DNA of 36,811 nt. Origin: Bacteroidota bacterium. Its GTDB lineage: Bacteria; Bacteroidota; Ignavibacteria; Tepidaquicellales; Tepidaquicellaceae. Positions 24,197 to 33,154 of the stretch are shown here, piece after piece (within the stretch, counting starts at the first letter, position 1; each line of letters begins with the position of its first letter). The notes below the pieces were generated by a model. It was not told where the DNA came from, did no database searches, and worked only from the letters and a program-made list of their open reading frames with translations. The position numbers were made by a program, and so were the translations under genes. The stretch lies in the NCBI GenBank assembly GCA_018266895.1, contig JAFDZQ010000088.1, positions 1 through 36,811 on the forward strand, in the 5' to 3' direction.

Positions 24197-25384
24197 ATGA
24201 AGATCAGAAAAGATTTTTTATCGCTTGCAGTTCCGGATATTTCCGAAACCGAACGCAGAGAAGTCATGGAAGCGCTTGATTCGGGCTGGATAAGCGTCGG
24301 TCCGAAAGTGAGAGAGTTTGAAAGACAATTTGCGGAATATCATAAGGTAAAGCATGCAATTGCAATGAGTTCCTGCACTACGGCTTTGTTCATAGCGGCA
24401 AAGGTTCTCGGCATAGGTAAAGGAGATTATGTGATCGTTCCTACAATAACCTGGCAGTCAACCGCAAACATAGTCGAGCAGCTTGATGCTACTCCCCTTT
24501 TCTGTGATGTCAGTCGGGATACACTTAACATAATTCCGGAAGAAGCGGAATCATACATCAGGAAGTTCGGTAAAAAAATCAAAGCGATCATTCCGGTTCA
24601 TCATTCAGGACTTCCCGCAGACATTGATAAGTTTGATCAGATTTCCTCAAAGCACGGCATACCGGTAATTTATGATGCAGCTCATGCTGTTTTTTCCTCT
24701 TATGACAATAAAATGATCGGACAGTTCGGAATAATGTCCGCATTCAGTTTTTATGCGACAAAGAACTTAACCACAGGCGACGGCGGTATGATCACGACAA
24801 ATGACGATGATCTTGCAGAGCTCTGCAGGATATGGTCTTATCACGGACTTCCGAAGGATTCATGGAAGAGATATTCTTCGGAAAGCGCCAGTCCCCATGT
24901 TCAGTGCATTGTACCGGGATATAAATTCAATCTCACTGATATGCAGGCGGGACTCGGCATAGCGCAGCTTAAGAGGAAAGATGATCTACTCAGCAAAAGA
25001 AATTTTCTGGTTGAATATTACAATGAGATCCTTGCAGACACAGACTGGATCGACAGACCGGTTTTTAAAACAGAAAAGGGAAAGTACGGCAATCATGTTT
25101 ATGTAATAAAAATTAAAGATGAAGATGTTGACAGGGATAAATTCATGACGGAAATGAGAAAGCTTAATATCGGAACGAACCTTCATTTTTATCCCGTGCA
25201 CCTTAATCTGTATTACAGGGAAAAATATCCGGATGCAGTGCTACCGAATGCAGACTTTTTGAAAGACAGAATACTTACTATTCCTTTATGTACTAAGTAT
25301 TCAAAAGAGGATCTTAAGTATGTAGCTGATTCAATGAGTTATATATATGAAAACAGACTTGCGCATAAAACAATTTTGGTATAA
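24197..25384 (+). CDS. DegT/DnrJ/EryC1-family PLP sugar aminotransferase, second copy
   Basis: With this start the protein begins MKIRKDFLSLAVPDIS and has 395 residues. An ATG 15 bp upstream (24182) is possible but adds nonconserved residues. It has the fold-type I motif VIYDAAHAVFS with the PLP-binding Asp, and the Schiff-base lysine K189 in FYATKNLTTGDGG. It is only distantly similar to the WbpE-like copy. Members with this pattern include perosamine synthase and other 4-amino-sugar enzymes, so with Gmd upstream it could make GDP-perosamine, and the GNAT at 29444 could acetylate the product. An 86-bp gap precedes it. The sugar is not settled by sequence. Confidence 0.85.
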   Translation: MKIRKDFLSLAVPDISETERREVMEALDSGWISVGPKVREFERQFAEYHKVKHAIAMSSCTTALFIAAKVLGIGKGDYVIVPTITWQSTANIVEQLDATPLFCDVSRDTLNIIPEEAESYIRKFGKKIKAIIPVHHSGLPADIDKFDQISSKHGIPVIYDAAHAVFSSYDNKMIGQFGIMSAFSFYATKNLTTGDGGMITTNDDDLAELCRIWSYHGLPKDSWKRYSSESASPHVQCIVPGYKFNLTDMQAGLGIAQLKRKDDLLSKRNFLVEYYNEILADTDWIDRPVFKTEKGKYGNHVYVIKIKDEDVDRDKFMTEMRKLNIGTNLHFYPVHLNLYYREKYPDAVLPNADFLKDRILTIPLCTKYSKEDLKYVADSMSYIYENRLAHKTILV

Positions 25385-25401
25385 AACTTCAACTATAAAG
25401 T

Positions 25402-26349
25402 TTGTCAAAAATATTAATCACGGGCGGAGCAGGGAATATCGGTTCATTTATAACAGATCAGTGTGTCGGGCTCGGTCACAATGTTGTTGTTGTTGATAAT
25501 TTTTATAACGGAAAGTTCAGGAATATTTCGGATCATCTTTCCAATAACAGGATTGAACTCGAGACCATTGATATCGGCAGCCTTGAAATGGTAAAATATG
25601 TTTTTGACAAACATAAACCTGAATATGTTTCCCATCAGGCGTCTCTTATGATAATGGATTCAGATAAATTTCCGGAAAAAGCTATAGAAACAAATATAAA
25701 GGGAACATTCAATATCATTGAAGCTTGCCGCCTTTACGGAGTAAAGAAACTGACTTACGGCTCATCGGCATCAGTTTACGGAAATCCCAGATTCGTTCCG
25801 GTCACTGAAGACCATCCGTTTGACAATCATACTTTGTACGGAGCAACAAAGATAGCCAAAGAAGCACTGATGCAGTCCTGGGCATATTCTCATAATGTGC
25901 CTTATGTCGGATTCAGATATTTCAACATTTACAGCGAGAGGCAGGGACTCGGGGCTTTTTACACACAGGTATTTCAGAAATGGATTCATGCCATTTACGA
26001 AGGAAAGGAAATCATCATGTACGGTGACGGCGAACAGACTCTTGATCTGGTGCACTCTTCGGATGCCGCAAGAGCGAATGTCCTTGCAATGTTTAACGAT
26101 AAAATCAAAAATGAATTTTATAATGTCGGGACGGGCATTGAAACAAGTTTAAAACAGATTCTCCTGCTCATAGAAAAGCTGCTCGGAAAGAAAGCTAAAG
26201 TGAAACACGTGGATTCGGATCCTCATCTCGTCCGGAGGAGATGTTCTTCAATTGAAAAAATAAAAACACAACTCGGATTTGAACCTGAGATCAGTGTCGA
26301 AGAAGGCACTGTAAAATACATTCAGTATCTTCTTGAAGGAAAAATTTAA
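25402..26349 (+). CDS. Extended SDR NAD-dependent sugar epimerase/dehydratase
   Basis: A 315-residue extended SDR with a TTG start (MSKILITGGAGNIGSF). It has GGAGNIG at 8-14, YGSSASVYG around 119-127 and the catalytic Y146/K150 (LYGATK). The late stretch VRRRCSSIEK corresponds to the nucleotide-binding end region of GalE-like proteins. It resembles UDP-sugar 4-epimerases but differs clearly from the WbpP-like one at 11892-12830. Its stop overlaps the kinase start by one base (TAATG), so it is translated together with the kinase and nucleotidyltransferase, and likely acts on the sugar they activate. Confidence 0.85.
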   Translation: MSKILITGGAGNIGSFITDQCVGLGHNVVVVDNFYNGKFRNISDHLSNNRIELETIDIGSLEMVKYVFDKHKPEYVSHQASLMIMDSDKFPEKAIETNIKGTFNIIEACRLYGVKKLTYGSSASVYGNPRFVPVTEDHPFDNHTLYGATKIAKEALMQSWAYSHNVPYVGFRYFNIYSERQGLGAFYTQVFQKWIHAIYEGKEIIMYGDGEQTLDLVHSSDAARANVLAMFNDKIKNEFYNVGTGIETSLKQILLLIEKLLGKKAKVKHVDSDPHLVRRRCSSIEKIKTQLGFEPEISVEEGTVKYIQYLLEGKI

Positions 26350-27359
26350 TGCTTTATAATAAAAGACATATCTATTTAAGATCACCTCTGAGGATAAGTT
26401 TTGCAGGAGGCGGAACCGACATTGAAGCTTTTTACGGCAGCGGAGAAACCGGACATGTAGTTTCCTCTACAATTGATCTTTATAATTATGTTTCGATCAA
26501 GGATATGTTTGATTCGAATGTGAGAGTTCATCATGCAGAGATTGAGACCCAGTCAATAACAAGCAGGATCAGACATCCTTATGCTCAGACTGCTCTTGAG
26601 CATTACGGAATATTTAAGGGAGCAGAGGTGATACTTACATCCGATGTAATGACTACCGGCAGCGGACTCGGAGCGTCATCGGCGATGATGAGTTCGCTCA
26701 TACTTGGTTGCAGCAATCTGAGAGACAAAAAGATAAGAAACAAAACGGAGCATTCGGAATTAACTTACAAACTTGAAGCTGATGCCGGAACAATCGGCGG
26801 AAAACAGGATCAGTATGCGACTGTTTTCGGAGGATTTAATTCGATCACTTTTAAAAAGGAAAAAGTAATTGTAAGGAAAGTTAAAATCTCCGAAAATAAT
26901 TTAAAAGCTATTGAAGACAGAATGTTCCTTGTATTCACAAATATGGCAAGGGAAAATAAAATTATACAGACTAATTTAGAGACAAATTCAGTCAGCGCAG
27001 AGAAATCGGTGTATTTTAAGAAATTACGCGAACTTTCTTATGAACTTCTCAGTCTCCTGGAATCAGGAAACTTCAGGGTAAATGATGTCGGCAAACTGCT
27101 GAACGAAAGCTGGAAACTGAAAAAATCCTCAAACGGGCATGCGACAAATATTTTCATAGATCAGCTTTATGAAACTCTTCGGAAAAAGGGAGTGATAGGC
27201 GGGAAGGTACTTGGTGCCGGCGGCGGCGGCTTTCTGCTGGCATTTGCAGGTGACCCGGGATTAAGGGAAAAGATCAAATATGAACTTTATCCGAATTTTA
27301 TAGCATTAGATGTTAAATTCAGTCAGAAAGGGACGGAAGTATTATGGAAAAATTTTTAG
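26349..27359 (+). CDS. GHMP-family sugar kinase (HddA-like)
   Basis: A 336-residue GHMP kinase. It has PLRISFAGGGTD at 13-24, the ATP-binding loop GSGLGASSA at 104-112, GKQDQYATVFGG, and the C-terminal motif GKVLGAGGGGFLL. These are the features of HddA, the D-glycero-D-manno-heptose 7-phosphate kinase, and of related fucose/sugar 1-kinases. It would put a phosphate on the anomeric carbon before nucleotidyl transfer. It overlaps the previous gene by one base and the next by 16 bp. Heptose isomerase (GmhA) and phosphatase (GmhB) genes are not in the window, so another sugar or a salvage role is also possible. Confidence 0.88.
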   Translation: MLYNKRHIYLRSPLRISFAGGGTDIEAFYGSGETGHVVSSTIDLYNYVSIKDMFDSNVRVHHAEIETQSITSRIRHPYAQTALEHYGIFKGAEVILTSDVMTTGSGLGASSAMMSSLILGCSNLRDKKIRNKTEHSELTYKLEADAGTIGGKQDQYATVFGGFNSITFKKEKVIVRKVKISENNLKAIEDRMFLVFTNMARENKIIQTNLETNSVSAEKSVYFKKLRELSYELLSLLESGNFRVNDVGKLLNESWKLKKSSNGHATNIFIDQLYETLRKKGVIGGKVLGAGGGGFLLAFAGDPGLREKIKYELYPNFIALDVKFSQKGTEVLWKNF

Positions 27360-28012
27360 GTGTTCTGTTCTGCGGAGGCAGAGGCGCACGGTTAGGTGAG
27401 ATCACAAATTACATTTCCAAATCGTTCGTACCGGTTTATGATGTGCCGGTATTCAGATTCGGACTTGAACTTCTGGAAAATTCAAAAAAGATAGAAGAGA
27501 TAATCATTCTTACAAATGAAGACAATGACTCAAAACTGAGACAGCTCGGGCACAGGACAATAGTTCAGTCTGATTCAAGGGTTAATGATATGTTTTCGGG
27601 ATGGGATTTTGTGAAAAAATATCTCCGGACTAAAAGTCACGGTGTTCTTGTTCCGTCCGATAATATCTGCGAAGTGAAGATTGACAATCTCATTAAAATA
27701 TTTGAGAAGAAAAATTCGGAATTTCTGTTTTCAGTAAAAGATATCGGAAACAGAGACAAGCTTTCGCAAATGGGTTGTTTTGACATTGAGACCGGCAAGT
27801 ATCATTATAAAAATCCGGATCCTCCGTCAAAATACGGGGTCATAGCTCCGTTCATAATCGAGAACAGTCCGGTAAACATTTCAGGCAGAAATATGTTTGA
27901 ATCTGCAGACAAGGAAGTCGTTTTTCACAAGGGCTACTGGTTTGACATCGGGGATCACGACAGTCTGATGGAAGCAGGCATATGGCGTCAGAAAATTATT
28001 AAAGGAATTTGA
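27344..28012 (+). CDS. RmlA/HddC-like sugar-1-phosphate nucleotidyltransferase
   Basis: A 222-residue nucleotidyltransferase. It has FCGGRGARLGEIT near the N-terminus (the GGxGxRL loop; the residue before GG is Cys instead of Ala), KSFVPVYDVPVF, and VPSDNICE as the metal-binding Asp segment. GYWFDIGDHDSLMEA closes the domain. It is shorter than RmlA (about 290 residues). The start overlaps the kinase end by 16 bp, which indicates tight coupling: kinase makes sugar-1-P, this enzyme makes the NDP-sugar. The base (dTTP, GTP or UTP) is not decidable by eye. It overlaps the flippase gene by 4 bp (TTGA). Confidence 0.87.
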   Translation: MEKFLGVLFCGGRGARLGEITNYISKSFVPVYDVPVFRFGLELLENSKKIEEIIILTNEDNDSKLRQLGHRTIVQSDSRVNDMFSGWDFVKKYLRTKSHGVLVPSDNICEVKIDNLIKIFEKKNSEFLFSVKDIGNRDKLSQMGCFDIETGKYHYKNPDPPSKYGVIAPFIIENSPVNISGRNMFESADKEVVFHKGYWFDIGDHDSLMEAGIWRQKIIKGI

Positions 28013-29286
28013 AATTAGTAATTAACTTCATTTCAAAATTAGGTGTTGATTCAGTTTCGAAGTTAATAGGATTCATTACTCTGCCATTAATCACAAGAGC
28101 TTTAGGTCCTGACGGGTACGGGCAGTTTACTTATCTTTTTGTGATCTTATCCTACTTCGGTTTTTTTATTGATTTCGGATATCTGAGTTACGGCACGAAT
28201 AAGCTTTGTGAAAAAACAGACAGCAGTACTGTAATAGGAAAAATAATTTCCCTCCAGCTGCTTACTGCCATATTTTCATATATAATTTTAATTATTGTTG
28301 CATATTTTTTTCTCGATACCGGCAAATATACCCTTCTTCTGATTTTTTCTTCAATATTCATTTCGCAGATTTTTTCTATCAGGTATTATTACCTGGCCGG
28401 CAATAAGCTTTATTATAATTCCATTTCCGAGCTTGCAGGTCAGATTGTTTATGCAGCTCTCATCTTTTCGGTATTTGTGAATTATCAGTCAGTATTCACA
28501 TTAATAATTATTTCGGTTTTGCAGGCTTTTGTCACGGCAGCATTTTTATTTCTTCCTTATATCAAAAAAAATAGAATCGAACTTAATCTTAACATCAGCA
28601 GGAATTTCAAAACCCTTAAGGATGCGTACAAACTCGGCATTGCTTCAAAAGCCGAAGCAATCACAGTTTCATTCATAATTTTATGCGCAGGATTTTTCCT
28701 GAATGAAGAATCCGTGGGGCTTTATAATGCTTCGTTTAAGATCTATCTGATACTGCTGACAGTAGTTCAGGGAGTCAGCTATTCAGTAATGCCTATGCTT
28801 CTGAAGAATGTAAAAAAGACGGTAGGAAGTAACTTCAACAAGATCAGTATTATATTTTATGTTTATCTTTTTATAGGAACAGCTCTGTCTCTTTTCACTT
28901 TTTTCTTTTCGGATAAAATAATTTCATTAATGTTCGGTGAAAAATTTTACGATTCTGTACAGATACTTAAAAATTTTTCGCTGACGATCCTGTTATGGCC
29001 ACTGGTAATGTTCATGAGTCTTGTGACGCTTGCTTTTAATAAATACAATTACATTCTCATCACCTCAGTATCTTCATCTCTTATTTCAGTGATTCTTTCC
29101 CTTTTATTAATAAGAAATTACGGAATTTCAGGCGCCGGATTGATTCTGCCAATCGTAGCAGCATGCACGATCTTAGTTAATCTGTTTTTTCTGAAAAAAA
29201 TCTCAGTACAGGAAAATTTCAGATTATCCTCTCTGTTTTCATTCTTAACAGCTTTTAAAGAGTTAAAATATCTTTTAACAAAATAA
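28009..29286 (+). CDS. wzx: Wzx-type polysaccharide flippase
   Basis: A 425-residue polytopic membrane protein with about 12 hydrophobic segments. The start motif ISKLGVDSVSKLIGFITLPLI, and RALGPDGYGQFTY just after it, are typical of the Wzx/MATE-like polysaccharide flippases. It starts at TTG in a TTGA overlap with the nucleotidyltransferase stop, after AAAGGA. It moves undecaprenyl-linked repeat units to the periplasmic face. The polymerase Wzy follows two genes later. A 157-bp gap comes next, with a promoter candidate. Confidence 0.92.
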   Translation: MKLVINFISKLGVDSVSKLIGFITLPLITRALGPDGYGQFTYLFVILSYFGFFIDFGYLSYGTNKLCEKTDSSTVIGKIISLQLLTAIFSYIILIIVAYFFLDTGKYTLLLIFSSIFISQIFSIRYYYLAGNKLYYNSISELAGQIVYAALIFSVFVNYQSVFTLIIISVLQAFVTAAFLFLPYIKKNRIELNLNISRNFKTLKDAYKLGIASKAEAITVSFIILCAGFFLNEESVGLYNASFKIYLILLTVVQGVSYSVMPMLLKNVKKTVGSNFNKISIIFYVYLFIGTALSLFTFFFSDKIISLMFGEKFYDSVQILKNFSLTILLWPLVMFMSLVTLAFNKYNYILITSVSSSLISVILSLLLIRNYGISGAGLILPIVAACTILVNLFFLKKISVQENFRLSSLFSFLTAFKELKYLLTK

Positions 29287-29351
29287 ATCAGTCTTATATC
29301 CTGAAAGTATTTATAAAGCTGATACGATTAACACCTGATCATAGAATTATT

Positions 29352-29384
29352 TTTGACTGAGCGTAAGTCTATTTTATAACTTTA
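29352..29384 (+). promoter_or_regulatory. Internal promoter candidate before the GNAT-wzy segment
   Basis: In the 157-bp gap after the flippase, TTTG at 29352-29355 is followed after 21 bp by TAACTTTA (29377-29384), seven of eight to the Bacteroidota TAnnTTTG. The same place reads as TTGACT, 16 bp, TATAAC for classical sigma-70. A start near 29390 would give a leader of about 54 nt. Confidence 0.45.
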
Positions 29385-29443
29385 TTGCTTTTTAATATTT
29401 CTATATTTTAAATTCAAATTAACCGTTAACAACTTCTTTTATT

Positions 29444-29980
29444 ATGATAAGATTTGAAAACATCGGATTCAGGTCGGTGGAAAAGCAGGATATCGAGATC
29501 ATCAGGAAGGAGCATAATGATGAATCCGTACTCCTGATGCTTCGCGACCCGAGGATCATTACCGAACTTCAGCAGTTGCAATGGTGGGAAAGCATTTCCA
29601 AAAGCAGAAACAATACCGTGTTTTGCATTTTTCACGAGAATCCGGAAAATGTGATCGGAGTATGGAAACTTCAGGACCTTGACGATACAAACAGATGTAC
29701 TGAAATGGGAATGGATATTTTTAAAAACTTCAGAGGTCAGGGTTTCGGAATGAAGTCATTCAGAATGATTTTCAAGTATATATTTGAAAATCTGAATGTT
29801 CATACGATCTATGCAAAAGTAGGAGCTTATAACGAGACAAGTCTCATCGCGGCTCAGAAAGCCGGATATAAAATTTCAGGAAAGATCCCTGAATCATTGT
29901 TCAGGAAAGGGAAATACTGGGATAATGTACTACTCAGTATTACATTTGATGAGTACAGGAAATTACCGGAATCAAATTAA
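29444..29980 (+). CDS. GNAT-family N-acetyltransferase
   Basis: A 178-residue GNAT protein. The acetyl-CoA motif A is NFRGQGFGMKSF, preceded by TEMGMDIF and followed by VGAYNETSLIAAQKAGY, as in the RimJ/RimL-like and PseH-like branch. In this locus the substrate is likely an amino sugar, for instance the product of the DegT aminotransferase at 24197 or a nonulosonate precursor. PseH-like enzymes acetylate a 4-amino-sugar in pseudaminic acid synthesis, but that match is not proven here. It starts a segment with its own promoter candidate and ends 6 bp before the polymerase start. Confidence 0.85.
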   Translation: MIRFENIGFRSVEKQDIEIIRKEHNDESVLLMLRDPRIITELQQLQWWESISKSRNNTVFCIFHENPENVIGVWKLQDLDDTNRCTEMGMDIFKNFRGQGFGMKSFRMIFKYIFENLNVHTIYAKVGAYNETSLIAAQKAGYKISGKIPESLFRKGKYWDNVLLSITFDEYRKLPESN

Positions 29981-29986
29981 ACTGCA

Positions 29987-31306
29987 ATGATGTTTCTTGC
30001 TTACATAATTATCATCATAGCTCTTGTTCTGATCCTCTATGATTACAGATCCGGGATTATCGCGTGTTTAATGGTAATTACAAATTTTGGAGAATTTATC
30101 TATGTAAATCCAAATCTTGAGATAGGTGATTTCGGGGGTATAGGTACAATTTATTTTATGGATCTGTTCTGGATTGCAATGATCATATCAATCTTTCTGA
30201 AAAAGGAAAATTTTCATCTGCTTAATTATCAGATATCATTCCTGTTTTTTATAATTTTATTTATCATTTCCATCATTGTTCCTTTTTTGATTTCTTCTTT
30301 TTCAATAAAAGATATGATCAGCGTGATAAGACCATTCGGAAATTTTCTCTTTCTCCCTTACCTTGTCGTTACGGTAACAGACATGAAAATATTTAACTTT
30401 CTGGAAAAGACAATAACATTTATGATTTTCATTTTCATTTCCATTCAGGTTGCTGAATATGTCACTCAAAAAAGGATTCCAGTAAGATTATTTGAAAAAT
30501 ACAGCATGTTTTTCGGTGAAGATCCTTTTGCCGTTGAATTCGGAGGAATAAAAACCGGATACATCTGGTCAAGAATAGGTTATCTGCTTCCGTTCAATCT
30601 TTTTTTCGGATGCTATTATTATTTTACCGATAAAAGAAATTACGGACTTCTGCTGCTTGGTCTGTACCTTCTTTCAATTATGATTGCTCTCAGCAGGATA
30701 TGGATCATCGGCTTTGCATTCTTTCTTTTGATAATCTCCCTTTTTCTTTTATTCAAAAAAACCGAAGGCTCAAATATCAGGTTAAAGCTGTTTACTTTTC
30801 TTAGTTCATTTGCATTAGTCGGAATTATACTGCTGTTTACTTCCACTACCTTCAATCAGATATTCGACATATTCCTTCTCAGAGTAAACTCAATTAATGA
30901 TCTTGCCGATAAGACGGATTCTTCTTTTCTCGGAAGAGAGTATATTCTGCTTCAGATGATAAGCGTCTGGTGGGAATATCCTGTATTCGGGGCGGGATTC
31001 TCTACAATTGCAAGGAGTCTCATCACAAATGACCTTGGATTTCCTAATCTCATAACGATTTTCGGTGCGGGTGGAATATTGCTCTTAGTCATTTTCAATA
31101 AGCAGTTTTTTGACAATGTAAAACCATTTTTTAAAAGCGATTACATTCTTTTTGCCACGCTTTGTTCGCTTATGCTGATGATAACAATAATGAGCATATT
31201 CAGTATTGACATGTTTTACTTCAATGCAACAGGAGCATTGCTATTTGCTTTTGGAAATATATTTATTAATCTTGCTAAACAGGAAACCGGGGATAATGTC
31301 TCATAA
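29987..31306 (+). CDS. wzy: Wzy-type O-antigen/repeat-unit polymerase
   Basis: A 439-residue protein with about 10-12 hydrophobic segments and a long periplasmic loop. The segment FLGREYILLQMISVWW then PVFGAGFSTIARS, followed by a hydrophobic helix, is the Wzy_C/O-antigen ligase-like signature. It polymerises flipped repeat units in the periplasm. An O-antigen ligase (WaaL) is the alternative, but the context with Wzx and a BY-kinase favours polymerase. The stop overlaps the next gene by 11 bp. Confidence 0.82.
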   Translation: MMFLAYIIIIIALVLILYDYRSGIIACLMVITNFGEFIYVNPNLEIGDFGGIGTIYFMDLFWIAMIISIFLKKENFHLLNYQISFLFFIILFIISIIVPFLISSFSIKDMISVIRPFGNFLFLPYLVVTVTDMKIFNFLEKTITFMIFIFISIQVAEYVTQKRIPVRLFEKYSMFFGEDPFAVEFGGIKTGYIWSRIGYLLPFNLFFGCYYYFTDKRNYGLLLLGLYLLSIMIALSRIWIIGFAFFLLIISLFLLFKKTEGSNIRLKLFTFLSSFALVGIILLFTSTTFNQIFDIFLLRVNSINDLADKTDSSFLGREYILLQMISVWWEYPVFGAGFSTIARSLITNDLGFPNLITIFGAGGILLLVIFNKQFFDNVKPFFKSDYILFATLCSLMLMITIMSIFSIDMFYFNATGALLFAFGNIFINLAKQETGDNVS

Positions 31307-32363
31307 TATAACGACATGTGATCTGAACTGGGTTCTGGGAGAACAGAATCTGGGTCCGCATGAACTGTATTTTGCAGATACATTGAAAAAAATCGGGAGA
31401 AATGTAAATTACATTAACATTCATTTACTGTATCCTGCATACCGGAAAAAATTTAGCGGTTATTCACACCGTTTTCCCAGAAAAATTGATAACTTTGTCC
31501 AGAATAACTACAGCAGTTTGATAAATGATCAGTTGATTAAACTTTACAAAACCGAAAAACCAAACTGCATATTCATTTATAATGACTGCAGAGTGCTGCC
31601 GGCAACGCTGGATTATTTTAAAAAAAACGGGACTAAAATAGTCATATTTCTCGGAGATGATCCGAATTATCTTTTTAATTCCAAAAAAACTTTTCTCCTG
31701 ACAGTTATGAAAGCAGACAGTGTGATAGTTCCGGATACCGGCTGGATTGAAGGTCTGAAAATGCTTGATCTTAAAAACATTATTTTTTCCCCGATCGGGA
31801 CGAATCCGGAAATTTTCCATCCCGTGGAAACTTCGGATGAACAGAAAAAAAAATACGGATCCGAGATTATATTCATCGGAACAGGATATTATCTGAATTC
31901 CTGGGGCATAAAGAGAGCTGCTTTATTAAACGAACTTTCAGGAATGAATTTAAAAATTTTCGGTGACAGACAGTGGGAGGATCTCTTTCCGTTTTTTCCT
32001 GATCTTAAAAAGCATTTTATAAACGAACCTCTTTCTTCAAAGGAAGTAAATGCTGCATGCTGCTGCTCGGAAATTTATCCTGTCACTGTCAATTCAGGTG
32101 TTGTAAACGGTGTATCAACCAGAGTGTTTGACTGCATTTCATCCGGTATATTTGTTATTGCTGAATACAAAAAAGATATCGATCAGTTATTCCCCGGTAA
32201 TGAAGTCGTATGTTTCAGATCAAAAAGCGAATTAAAGAAAAAAGTCCTGTACTATCTCGGAAATAAAAGTGAAATGAAGGATCACATTCAAAGATCTGCT
32301 GAAACGGTGAGAAAAAAATATACTCTTGAGATTCTTGTCAGGGGAATTTTAGAACAAATTTAA
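31296..32363 (+). CDS. CgeB-like glycosyltransferase (GT-B, Glyco_trans_1_2)
   Basis: The open frame runs from 31206, but I take the ATG at 31296. It gives MSHNITTCDLNWVLGEQ, a protein of 355 residues, and only an 11-bp overlap with wzy. The N-terminal half has IFIYNDCRVL and VIFLGDDPNY, like the spore-maturation CgeB family. The C-terminal half has IFIGTGYYLNSWGIKRAALL, VNGVSTRVFDCISSG and VIAEYKKDIDQLF, matching Glyco_trans_1_2. It likely transfers a sugar in the cytosol; donor unknown. The upstream extra residues of the open frame are an overlap with wzy and not conserved in style. Confidence 0.78.
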   Translation: MSHNITTCDLNWVLGEQNLGPHELYFADTLKKIGRNVNYINIHLLYPAYRKKFSGYSHRFPRKIDNFVQNNYSSLINDQLIKLYKTEKPNCIFIYNDCRVLPATLDYFKKNGTKIVIFLGDDPNYLFNSKKTFLLTVMKADSVIVPDTGWIEGLKMLDLKNIIFSPIGTNPEIFHPVETSDEQKKKYGSEIIFIGTGYYLNSWGIKRAALLNELSGMNLKIFGDRQWEDLFPFFPDLKKHFINEPLSSKEVNAACCCSEIYPVTVNSGVVNGVSTRVFDCISSGIFVIAEYKKDIDQLFPGNEVVCFRSKSELKKKVLYYLGNKSEMKDHIQRSAETVRKKYTLEILVRGILEQI

Positions 32364-32369
32364 TTTGCC

Positions 32370-33143
32370 TTGGATACTTCGTCATTCAAAAAGAAAAACG
32401 GAAGATACTATCTGAAATATTTATCATCAGAAAGTTATTACAAGAACGGGCTGCTTCTTGAATGCATTCAGCATTTTAAAAATTTATTCTCCGGTAAACT
32501 TCTTGACCTTGGATGCGGTAACAAACCCTACTCTGTAATATATAATGAGATCTCTGGTGAATCAGTCGGCTGTGACGTTCCTTTTTCACTTCACAGAAAA
32601 GCGGCTGTTGAAGTTTTATGTTATGCCGAGGATATGGACAGTCATTTTAGCAGCGGTTCATTTGATACTGTCTTATGCACTGAAGTCCTTGAACATACTG
32701 CGGATGACAGAAAAGTCGTCAGTAATATTTATAAAGTTCTTAAGCCGGGCGGCTCTCTTCTTATATCAGTTCCTTTCACTTATGTAATGCATGAAGCCCC
32801 GCATGATTACAGAAGATACACCTATTACGGAATAAGGGATATTCTTGAAAAAAACGGATTCGAGGTTAAGTCTGCTTTTTCCATGGGAGCGACTTTTTCT
32901 TCCTGGTTCTTCATATTTTATTATTCCTCAGTAAAAATATTTATTTATGTTCTGAAAAAAGCAGGATTCAGGAAAATTAATGAAAATAAATTTATCAGTG
33001 CTTTTACTTCCCTGCCTGAATTAATTTTTTACAAAACCTGCATTTCATTTTTCAGAAAAAAACTAAAGCGGAATGAATTTCCTTCCGTAAATGAAATCTA
33101 TTCTTCGATGGGATATTTTTTAATTGCAGTAAAAAATAAATAG
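32370..33143 (+). CDS. Class I SAM-dependent methyltransferase
   Basis: A 257-residue methyltransferase of the Methyltransf_11/ubiE-like type, with a TTG start at 32370. It has motif I LLDLGCGNKPY, then SFDTVLCTEVLEHTAD (motif II, post) and LKPGGSLLISVPF (motif III). The later stretch HEAPHDYRRYT is common in polysaccharide-locus methyltransferases. It probably O- or N-methylates a sugar residue. It lies 6 bp after the CgeB-like gene and 11 bp before the GT4 gene, so it belongs to the same operon. Confidence 0.86.
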   Translation: MDTSSFKKKNGRYYLKYLSSESYYKNGLLLECIQHFKNLFSGKLLDLGCGNKPYSVIYNEISGESVGCDVPFSLHRKAAVEVLCYAEDMDSHFSSGSFDTVLCTEVLEHTADDRKVVSNIYKVLKPGGSLLISVPFTYVMHEAPHDYRRYTYYGIRDILEKNGFEVKSAFSMGATFSSWFFIFYYSSVKIFIYVLKKAGFRKINENKFISAFTSLPELIFYKTCISFFRKKLKRNEFPSVNEIYSSMGYFLIAVKNK

Positions 33144-33154
33144 CTGATGATTAT

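Noticed and set aside
31206-31295. Upstream extension of the CgeB-like glycosyltransferase
   Set aside because: The first 30 codons overlap the polymerase gene and do not look like the start of this family; the ATG at 31296 fits better.
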